Source: JBJFCE01 sp051888775 (GTDB lineage Bacteria; Bacillota; Clostridia; Lachnospirales; Lachnospiraceae). Taken from it: 12,886 nt of DNA. Below are positions 5,375-11,393 of the stretch, in pieces. The position numbers and the translations under genes are program-made. The notes under the pieces were generated by a model. That model was not told the origin of the DNA, did not search any database, and was given only the letters and a program-made list of their open reading frames with translations. How positions within the stretch are numbered: the stretch's first letter is position 1; the number at the start of each line of letters is the position of its first letter. The stretch lies in NCBI GenBank assembly GCA_051888775.1, contig JBJFCE010000043.1:1-12886 (forward strand). The letters run 5' to 3'.

Positions 5375-6301
5375 ATGAATCCCGGAGTGATAGCATTACT
5401 GGTATTGTTAGTATTATTGATCTGGATCCTGATATCCTGTATCAAAATCGTGCCTCAGGCACAGGCATTTGTTGTGGAGCGTCTCGGCGCTTATCAGGGA
5501 ACGTGGGGTGTAGGAATTCACTTTAAGATTCCGTTTATCGATAAAGTGGCAAAGAAAGTTCTGTTAAAAGAGCAGGTTGTGGATTTTGCACCGCAGCCGG
5601 TAATTACCAAGGATAACGTAACCATGAGAATTGATACTGTCGTATTCTTCATGATCACGGATCCGAGACTGTTTGCATACGGTGTGGAAAATCCGATCAT
5701 GGCGATCGAGAACCTGACGGCAACCACACTTCGTAATATCATCGGTGATCTGGAACTGGATCAGACATTGACATCCCGTGAGACGATCAACACCAAGATG
5801 CGTTCTTCTCTGGATGTGGCAACCGATCCGTGGGGCATCAAGGTTACCCGTGTTGAGTTAAAGAACATCATTCCTCCCGCAGAGATCCAGAATGCGATGG
5901 AGAGACAGATGAAGGCAGAGCGTGAACGCCGTGAAGCGGTTACCAGAGCAGAAGGTGAGAAGACCGCAAGCATTACGGTTGCACAGGGTAAGAAAGAAGC
6001 TGCAATTCTGGAAGCAGAAGCAGAGAAACAGTCCGCAATCCTTCGTGCGGAAGCACAGAAAGAGAAAATGATCCGCGAAGCAGAAGGTCAGGCAGAAGCA
6101 ATCTTACGCGTACAGCAGGCTACCGCAGACGGTATCCGTTTCATCAAAGAAGCAGGTGCGGATGAGACTGTTCTTCAGTTAAAGAGTTTGGAAGCATTTG
6201 CTCAGGCTGCAGACGGTCAGGCAACCAAGATTATCATTCCTTCCGATCTTCAGGGAATCGCAGGTCTTGCAACAAGCTTCAAGGAAATCATTTCCAAATA
6301 A
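5375..6301 (+). CDS. SPFH/Band 7 (stomatin-like, QmcA type) membrane protein
   Basis: Membrane-anchored scaffold protein of 308 aa. A single hydrophobic anchor (about 4-22) is followed by the band 7 domain (about 24-180), with VPQAQAFVVERLGAY (26-40), DPRLFAYGVENP (96-107) and TATTLRNIIGDLELDQTLTS (115-134). A long Glu/Ala/Lys-rich helix (about 175-250) with repeated AEAEKQ/AEAQKE/AEGQAEA segments forms the oligomerising coiled coil. The C-terminus has IIIPSDLQGIAGLA (286-299). ATG 5375 follows AAGGAGG (5363-5369) by 5 nt. The pair with the NfeD-like gene just upstream is the classic stomatin-NfeD operon. The substrate or client is not readable from sequence; quality control or microdomain formation is the usual proposal. 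Confidence 0.93.
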   Translation: MNPGVIALLVLLVLLIWILISCIKIVPQAQAFVVERLGAYQGTWGVGIHFKIPFIDKVAKKVLLKEQVVDFAPQPVITKDNVTMRIDTVVFFMITDPRLFAYGVENPIMAIENLTATTLRNIIGDLELDQTLTSRETINTKMRSSLDVATDPWGIKVTRVELKNIIPPAEIQNAMERQMKAERERREAVTRAEGEKTASITVAQGKKEAAILEAEAEKQSAILRAEAQKEKMIREAEGQAEAILRVQQATADGIRFIKEAGADETVLQLKSLEAFAQAADGQATKIIIPSDLQGIAGLATSFKEIISK

Positions 6302-6321
6302 TCGGATAAGATAAGAAACGG

Positions 6322-6358
6322 GCAGGGACGCGCAGCAAACGGGCGCCCCTGCATTTTT
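6322..6358 (+). terminator. intrinsic terminator after the SPFH gene
   Basis: The stem GCAGGGACGCGC (6322-6333) pairs with GGGCGCCCCTGC (6341-6352), 10 of 12 positions matching, around a 7-nt loop, and is followed by ATTTTT. It closes the NfeD/SPFH operon. Confidence 0.85.
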
Positions 6359-6376
6359 CTTACATCTGCGTATTGT

Positions 6377-6567
6377 TTGCAAAATTCTGTCAACGGGATG
6401 GAACAGCTGTCCACAGACCTGTCAGCGGCGGGTACGCTTTCGCTACACCTCGTCCGTAGCGGTACATAAGGTGCCCAAATACGGCACCTAAGTACCGACG
6501 GACTCCCAGTGCCCGCCGCTGACAGGTCTGTGGGCAGCCGTTCCATCCGGTTGACAGAATTTTGCAG
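6377..6567 (-). repeat. 191-bp palindromic element, copy 2 (type A), inverted
   Basis: On the - strand this aligns without gaps to the element at 80-270. The inner hairpin (6452-6503) lies at exactly the same offset (64 nt from the 5' edge), the central ~83 bp differ at about six positions, and the GCGAAAGC mini-hairpin is kept. The 56-nt arms pair with each other at 52 of 56 positions yet share only about half their bases with the arms of copy 1 outside the terminal ~15 bp. It lies between the SPFH terminator and argF, ending 24 nt before the argF ribosome site. A short CATCTGC is present outside the left arm (6363-6369) and pairs with GCAGATG at 6564-6570, suggesting a small insertion or slippage at the left border. 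Confidence 0.9.
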
Positions 6568-6606
6568 ATGACGAAAGGATATCAAATAAAAGAGGAGATA
6601 AATATT

Positions 6607-7611
6607 ATGGAGAAAACGGTTAATTTAAAGGGAAGGAATTTCCTGACATTAAAGGATTTTACACCGGAAGAGATTACATATTTGATCGATCTTGCGGCAG
6701 AATTAAAGGAGAAGAAGAAAAAGGGTGTTCCGGTCGATATACTGCGCGGCAAAAATGTAGCGCTGATTTTTGAAAAGACCAGTACCAGAACCCGCTGCTC
6801 TTTTGAGGTGGCAGCGCATGATCTGGGGATGGGCACTACTTATCTGGATCCGGTAGCTTCCCAGATCGGCAAGAAAGAGAGCATCAAGGATACGGCAAGA
6901 GTCCTCGGCACGATGTTTGAAGGAATCGAATACCGCGGTTATGGACAGGAGATCGTGGAGGAGCTTGCAAAGTATGCCGGTGTTCCGGTATGGAACGGGC
7001 TGACAAATGAATACCACCCTACACAGATGCTGGCTGACATGCTGACGATCCGTGAGCATTTCGGAAAGCTTCAGGGGTTAAAGCTTGTTTACATGGGTGA
7101 TGCACGATATAACATGGGTAATTCCCTGATGATCGCCTGTGCAAAGCTCGGACTGGACTTTACCGCTTGTGCACCGGCAAAGTATTTCCCGAATGCGGAG
7201 TTGGTAGCGTTGTGTAAAGAATATGCAAAGGAAAGCGGTTCTGTGATCACGCTGACCGAAGATGTTAAAGCAGGAACCAAGGATGCAGACATCATCTATA
7301 CGGATGTGTGGGTATCCATGGGAGAGCCGGACAGCATATGGGAGGAAAGAATCCGTGATCTGACACCTTATAAGGTGACGATGGATGTTATGAAGAATGC
7401 GGGCGAGCAGGCAATCTTTTTACACTGTCTGCCGGCATTCCATGATCTGGATACAAAGATCGGTAAGGAAATGGGAACGAAGTACGGTTTTAAAGAACTG
7501 GAAGTGACGGATGAGGTATTTGAGTCCGCACAGTCTCATGTGTTTGAAGAAGCAGAGAACAGAATGCATACGATCAAGGCAGTGATGGCTGCAACATTAG
7601 GCGCATTTTAA
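6607..7611 (+). CDS. argF: ornithine carbamoyltransferase
   Basis: Condenses ornithine and carbamoyl phosphate to citrulline in arginine synthesis (or runs in reverse in arginine fermentation); cytoplasmic. The protein is 334 aa. The carbamoyl phosphate loop STRTR is at 59-63, HPTQ at 137-140, the ornithine region DVWVSMGE at 233-240 and the catalytic HCLPAFHD at 273-280. The family with the long YLDPVASQIGKKESIKDTARV insert (79-99) includes E. coli ArgF/ArgI and catabolic ArcB, so the name ArgF rests on context: no arcA or arcC is adjacent. ATG 6607 has AGAGGAG (6591-6597) 9 nt upstream. The promoter is unclear because the 191-bp repeat occupies nearly all the space after the previous terminator. 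No arginine-repressor box was recognised. birA follows after 15 nt. Confidence 0.94.
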   Translation: MEKTVNLKGRNFLTLKDFTPEEITYLIDLAAELKEKKKKGVPVDILRGKNVALIFEKTSTRTRCSFEVAAHDLGMGTTYLDPVASQIGKKESIKDTARVLGTMFEGIEYRGYGQEIVEELAKYAGVPVWNGLTNEYHPTQMLADMLTIREHFGKLQGLKLVYMGDARYNMGNSLMIACAKLGLDFTACAPAKYFPNAELVALCKEYAKESGSVITLTEDVKAGTKDADIIYTDVWVSMGEPDSIWEERIRDLTPYKVTMDVMKNAGEQAIFLHCLPAFHDLDTKIGKEMGTKYGFKELEVTDEVFESAQSHVFEEAENRMHTIKAVMAATLGAF

Positions 7612-7626
7612 AGAGGGTTGGTTTAC

Positions 7627-8610
7627 GTGAAGGAAAAAATATTGGCAATGCTGAGAAACAGCGATAAATCAATATCAGGACAGGAATTGTGCAATCATTT
7701 CGGCGTGTCAAGAACTGCAGTTTGGAAAGCAATTAATCAATTGAAAGAAGACGGCTATGAGATCGAAGCGGTACAAAACAGAGGTTATCGCCTGATCTCC
7801 TGCCCTGAGGTGCTTTCCTATGCTGAAATAGCCAGCAGACTGCAGACCAAATGGGCGGGACGGAATCTGTATTATTATGACGAGACCGGTTCTACCAATA
7901 CGGATGTAAAACGGCTTGCCGAAGAAGGTGCGCCGCACGGTACGCTGGTAGTGGCAGACCAGCAGACGGCAGGGCGCGGCAGAAAAGGCAGAAGCTGGCA
8001 GTCACCTGCCGGAACGACGATCTGCATGAGCCTGTTACTCAGACCGGAGTTTGCTCCGGATCGCGCATCCGGGCTGACGCTTGTCATGGCGCTGTCGGTA
8101 GCAAAAGCATTAGAGGAAGTATGCGGCGAGAAGTTTGGGATCAAGTGGCCAAACGATATTGTTTTAAACAGTAAAAAGGTATGCGGCATTCTGACGGAAA
8201 TGAGTGCCGAAATGGATTATATCCATTATGTTGTCATCGGAGCCGGGATCAATGTCAATCTGATGTATTTTCCGGAAGAGATCAAGGAAACAGCGACATC
8301 CATCCTGAAGGAGACCGGGCAGATCGTATCCCGCTCGGAAATCGTGGAACGGGTACTGCATTATTTTGAACAGTATTATGAATGCTATCTGAAGACGTTA
8401 GATCTATCCGGACTTCGTGAGGAATATAATGCGATTCTGGTCAATCGGGATGCACAGGTCAGAGTTCTGGATCCCAAAGGAGAATATACTGGAACGGCGA
8501 GAGGAATCACGGACACGGGAGAACTGATCGTGGAAAAAGAGGATAAAACCGTGACAGAGGTATATGCGGGAGAAGTGTCCGTGCGCGGTCTGTATGGTTA
8601 CGCAGAGTAA
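7627..8610 (+). CDS. birA: bifunctional biotin-protein ligase / biotin repressor
   Basis: Activates biotin to biotinyl-AMP and attaches it to carboxylase carrier domains; with its DNA-binding domain it may also repress biotin genes. The protein is 327 aa, the full three-domain class. An N-terminal winged helix includes ISGQELCNHFGVSRTAVWKA (16-35). The ligase domain has the biotinyl-AMP loop GRGRKGRSW (116-124), SPAGTTICMSLLLRP (126-140) and KWPNDI (173-178). The C-terminal SH3-like domain begins near 268. GTG 7627 is chosen because AAGAGGG (7611-7617) lies 9 nt before it; the in-frame TTG at 7618 abuts that site. It is in a tight operon, 15 nt after argF and 15 nt before the next gene. No biotin operator or biotin synthesis gene is in the window. 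Confidence 0.94.
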   Translation: MKEKILAMLRNSDKSISGQELCNHFGVSRTAVWKAINQLKEDGYEIEAVQNRGYRLISCPEVLSYAEIASRLQTKWAGRNLYYYDETGSTNTDVKRLAEEGAPHGTLVVADQQTAGRGRKGRSWQSPAGTTICMSLLLRPEFAPDRASGLTLVMALSVAKALEEVCGEKFGIKWPNDIVLNSKKVCGILTEMSAEMDYIHYVVIGAGINVNLMYFPEEIKETATSILKETGQIVSRSEIVERVLHYFEQYYECYLKTLDLSGLREEYNAILVNRDAQVRVLDPKGEYTGTARGITDTGELIVEKEDKTVTEVYAGEVSVRGLYGYAE

Positions 8611-8625
8611 AGAAGGAGCAGGAAA

Positions 8626-9057
8626 ATGGCAGAAAAAAAAGACAGAATGATATTATGCGGTTCTAATGCATATGATAAGAAATATTATTTTAACAAAACA
8701 TTTTCCAAGCTGCCGCAATCCATACAGGATGAGCTTCATATTATCTGCGTGCTTTTTACGGAAGAGGTCGGCGGAATCTTTACGATCAGCTTTGAGGAAA
8801 ACGGCGGTGTGACACTCCAGACCGAAGCGGCGGAAGAAGACTATCTGTATGATGAGATCGGCAGCGGTCTGCTGGTCAGCGAGGTAATGAAGAAGCGAAA
8901 AGATCTCTTTGAATCACTGAGCCTGTATTACAGGGCGCTGATCCTGCATGAGGATATGTCCGAGCTGTTGGACGAAGAGGATCAGGTACGCCCGGAAGCG
9001 GCGGAAACAGAGATCACATATACGTCGGAGCGTACACCCAAGGAGGAAGCGGAATGA
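8626..9057 (+). CDS. conserved small acidic protein of unknown function
   Basis: Not assigned a function. The protein is 143 aa and acidic towards the end (SELLDEEDQVRPEAAE). The body, MAEKKDRMILCGSNAYDKKY then ELHIICVLFTEEVGGIFTIS, reads as a compact alpha/beta protein with no signal peptide and no membrane segment; a short helix region LFESLSLYYRALIL (94-107) follows. It resembles small proteins I recall beside coaX in Lachnospiraceae (possibly DUF6145), but this is from memory. AAGGAG lies 7 nt before ATG 8626. Its stop overlaps the coaX start (ATGA at 9054-9057), indicating translational coupling with coaX. Confidence 0.8.
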   Translation: MAEKKDRMILCGSNAYDKKYYFNKTFSKLPQSIQDELHIICVLFTEEVGGIFTISFEENGGVTLQTEAAEEDYLYDEIGSGLLVSEVMKKRKDLFESLSLYYRALILHEDMSELLDEEDQVRPEAAETEITYTSERTPKEEAE

Positions 9058-9836
9058 TCTTAGTGATTGATGTCGGAAATACCAATATTACATTCGGAGT
9101 TTATGAAGGAGAAAAGCTTCTGACTACTTTTCGTATGATGTCCAAGCAGCCGAGGACTTCGGATGAATACGGAATCAGTATCCGCGAATTGTTACGAAGC
9201 AATAATATTCATAGAGAAGATATGGAAGGCGTTATCATAGCAAGCGTCGTTCCGAATGTCATGCATGCGTTAAACGGTGCAATCATACGGTATCTGAATC
9301 AGACTCCGATGATCGTGGGGCCGGGCTTAAAAACAGGCATCAAGATCGTGACGGAGAATCCACGCGAGATCGGCGCGGATCGTATCGTGGACGCGGTTGC
9401 TGCTTATGAAAAATACGGCGGTCCGGTTCTGGTACTGGATTTCGGTACGGCAACGACCTATGATCTTGTCACCGAGGACGGATGCTTTACGGCAGGAATC
9501 ACCGCACCGGGTATCCGCATCTCTGCAAAAGCACTCTGGGAGGATACGGCAAAGCTTCCCGAGATCGAGATCCGTAAGCCGGCATCCATTCTGGCACAGG
9601 AGACGATCTCCAGTATGCAGGCAGGACTGGTATACGGACAGATCGGTCAGACGGAATATATCATCCGCCAGGTAAAGCAGGAAAGCGGATATGACAATCT
9701 GAAGGTGGTTGCGACCGGCGGTCTCGGAAGACTGATCAGTGATGAGACGGATGCGATCGAAGTATATGACAGCTCTTTAACGTTGGACGGACTTCGGATC
9801 ATCTATGAGAAGAACCGGAAGAAGGGAAAACGATAA
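9054..9836 (+). CDS. coaX: type III pantothenate kinase
   Basis: Phosphorylates pantothenate, the first step of coenzyme A synthesis, in the cytoplasm. The protein is 260 aa, normal length, with the ASKHA-fold motifs of CoaX: VIDVGNTNITFGVY (4-17, with D6 for phosphate/metal), the ENPREIGADRIVDAVAAYEK segment (101-120, with GADR and conserved D109), LDFGTATTYDLV (128-139, with D129) and VVATGGLGRLI (218-228). Type III kinases are not feedback-inhibited by CoA and often need a monovalent cation; this is family knowledge. The start overlaps the preceding stop by ATGA, and dus follows after 3 nt, so expression is tightly coupled. Confidence 0.95.
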   Translation: MILVIDVGNTNITFGVYEGEKLLTTFRMMSKQPRTSDEYGISIRELLRSNNIHREDMEGVIIASVVPNVMHALNGAIIRYLNQTPMIVGPGLKTGIKIVTENPREIGADRIVDAVAAYEKYGGPVLVLDFGTATTYDLVTEDGCFTAGITAPGIRISAKALWEDTAKLPEIEIRKPASILAQETISSMQAGLVYGQIGQTEYIIRQVKQESGYDNLKVVATGGLGRLISDETDAIEVYDSSLTLDGLRIIYEKNRKKGKR

Positions 9837-9839
9837 AGA

Positions 9840-10811
9840 ATGCAGGTGAAGATCGGAAATGTGGAACTGTCCGGGCAGGTGATCTTAGCGCCGATGGCGG
9901 GCGTGACGGATCTGCCTTTCCGTGTTCTGTGTACGGAGCAGGGAGCGGCAATGACGTGCATGGAGATGGTTTCCGCGAAAGCTATTTTATATCATAATAA
10001 AAACACGGAAGAACTGATGAAGATCGATCCTGCAGAAAAATGTGTGTCGCTGCAGCTGTTTGGGTCGGACCCGGATATCGTCAGTGAGATGGCAAAGCGT
10101 ATCGAAGACAGACCGTTTGCGATTCTGGATCTGAATATGGGTTGTCCGGTTCCGAAGGTTGTGAACAATCACGAAGGCTCGGCATTGATGAAAGATCCTG
10201 TATTAGCGGGACGCATCATCGAAAAGACAGTCCGGGCGATTGGAAAGCCGGTAACCGTCAAAATCCGAAAAGGCTTTGATGAAGCACATGTCAATGCGGT
10301 AGAGCTTGCACATATCGCGCAGGAAAGCGGTGCGGCCGCGGTTGCCGTGCATGGCAGAACGAGAGAACAGTATTACAGCGGAGATGCTGACTGGGAGATC
10401 ATCCGTCAGGTCAAAGAGGCAGTTCATATTCCGGTGATCGGAAACGGGGATGTGACGGACGGACCGTCTGCCAAAGCACTTCTTGGGCAGACAGGGTGTG
10501 ACGCAGTCATGGTCGGGCGTGCCGCAAGAGGAAATCCGTGGATCTTTCACCGGATCAACACATATCTGGAAACAGGCGTGTCGGAGGAAAAGCCGGATTA
10601 TGAAACCGTCAAACAGATGATGTTACGGCATGCGGCGATGTTACTTGCAACCAAGGGTGAGTACATCGGAATCCGTGAGATGCGAAAGCATGTTTCATGG
10701 TATACGGCAGGCTATCCGAACTCTGCCGGAATGCGCCGGAAGGTCAATGAAATGGAAAGCTATGAACAACTGCAGGAGTTCCTTGACACCTATGCAGTAA
10801 ATGGGATATAA
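9840..10811 (+). CDS. dus: tRNA-dihydrouridine synthase (DusB-like)
   Basis: FMN- and NADPH-dependent reduction of uridine to dihydrouridine in the tRNA D-loop (some family members act on 23S rRNA). The protein is 323 aa. A TIM-barrel domain starts ILAPMAGVTDLPFR (15-28). The catalytic region DLNMGCPVPKVV (97-108) has C102 as proton donor. AVHGRTREQYYSG (169-181), IGNGDVTDG (200-208) and VGRAARGNPWIF (225-236) bind FMN. A helical tRNA-binding domain covers about 250-323. ATG 9840 is 3 nt after the coaX stop, with GAAGGGA (9821-9827) upstream. The dus-greA-lysS order is common in Firmicutes. The last ~30 bases also hold the greA promoter. Confidence 0.93.
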   Translation: MQVKIGNVELSGQVILAPMAGVTDLPFRVLCTEQGAAMTCMEMVSAKAILYHNKNTEELMKIDPAEKCVSLQLFGSDPDIVSEMAKRIEDRPFAILDLNMGCPVPKVVNNHEGSALMKDPVLAGRIIEKTVRAIGKPVTVKIRKGFDEAHVNAVELAHIAQESGAAAVAVHGRTREQYYSGDADWEIIRQVKEAVHIPVIGNGDVTDGPSAKALLGQTGCDAVMVGRAARGNPWIFHRINTYLETGVSEEKPDYETVKQMMLRHAAMLLATKGEYIGIREMRKHVSWYTAGYPNSAGMRRKVNEMESYEQLQEFLDTYAVNGI

Positions 10812-10812
10812 T
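10783..10812 (+). promoter_or_regulatory. consensus sigma-A promoter for greA-lysS inside the end of dus
   Basis: A perfect TTGACA (10783-10788) and a perfect TATAAT (10807-10812) are separated by 18 bp, predicting a start near 10819. The promoter overlaps the last codons and stop of dus, so greA and lysS can be expressed independently of the argF-dus operon. Confidence 0.85.
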
Positions 10813-10838
10813 ATCTACGTTTTTTAGGAGAACAACGT

Positions 10839-10913
10839 GTGAAAACACGCTTCAAAGATAACAGAATGGATGGGAAAGGGTACCGGAAATGGAAGGAAAG
10901 AAAAACATTTTAA
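10839..10913 (+). CDS. possible 24-aa basic leader ORF overlapping the greA start
   Basis: GTG 10839 lies 8 nt after a good AGGAG (10826-10830) and within about 20 nt of the predicted transcript start. It opens a 24-codon frame rich in Lys/Arg (begins VKTRFKDNRM) that ends at TAA 10911-10913, overlapping the first 25 bases of greA in another frame. A small hairpin CGTGT-GAAA-ACACG (10836-10849) covers its start codon. It may be a real leader peptide affecting greA translation, or the AGGAG may be fortuitous. There is no homology evidence. Confidence 0.25.
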   Translation: MKTRFKDNRMDGKGYRKWKERKTF

Positions 10914-11374
10914 CGTATGAAGGTCTGAAGAAATATGAAGACGAACTGCATGAGCTGAAGGTTGTCAGAAGAAAGGAAGTTGCTCAGAAGATCAAGGAAG
11001 CAAGAGAGCAGGGAGACCTCTCCGAAAATGCGGAATATGATGCAGCAAAGGATGAGCAGCGCGACATCGAAGCAAGAATCGAAGAACTGGAGAAGATCCT
11101 GAAAAATGCGGAAGTAGTCGTAGAGGATGATGTCAACCTGGATAAGGTCAGCATCGGCTGCAAGGTCAAGATTCTGGATCTTGAATATAATGAGGAACTG
11201 GAATACAAGATTGTAGGTTCCAGCGAAGCAAACAGCTTAAAAGGAAAGATTTCCAATGAGTCTCCGGTAGGAAAAGCATTGATCGGATCCAAGGTAGGAG
11301 ACACCGTAAATGTAGATACACAGATGGGCGTTGTCAGCTATAAGGTGCTTGGCATTGACCGTTCATCGAACTAA
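10889..11374 (+). CDS. greA: transcription elongation factor GreA
   Basis: Rescues backtracked RNA polymerase by stimulating cleavage of the 3' end of the nascent RNA through the secondary channel. The protein is 161 aa, typical. An N-terminal antiparallel coiled coil (about 8-78) carries the tip motif EQGDLSENAEYDAAK (40-54) with acidic residues D43 and E46 that coordinate the catalytic Mg. The C-terminal FKBP-like domain includes ISNESPVGKALIGSKVGDTV. ATG 10889 is 8 nt after GGGAAAGGG (10872-10880). It has its own consensus promoter inside dus, and lysS follows after 19 nt, probably on the same transcript. Confidence 0.96.
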   Translation: MEGKKNILTYEGLKKYEDELHELKVVRRKEVAQKIKEAREQGDLSENAEYDAAKDEQRDIEARIEELEKILKNAEVVVEDDVNLDKVSIGCKVKILDLEYNEELEYKIVGSSEANSLKGKISNESPVGKALIGSKVGDTVNVDTQMGVVSYKVLGIDRSSN

Positions 11375-11393
11375 GAAGTGAGGAGTTAGAACC

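Noticed and set aside
6250..6585. 111-codon - strand frame across the second palindromic element
   Set aside because: It shares apex residues with the frame in copy 1 only because the DNA core is repeated. The arms give unrelated residues, so DNA or RNA structure, not protein, is what is conserved.
6359..6606. Arginine-responsive operator or T-box upstream of argF or lysS
   Set aside because: No ARG-box-like palindrome, T-box specifier or antiterminator sequence was recognised. The argF upstream space is taken by the repeat, and the lysS upstream gap is only 19 nt.
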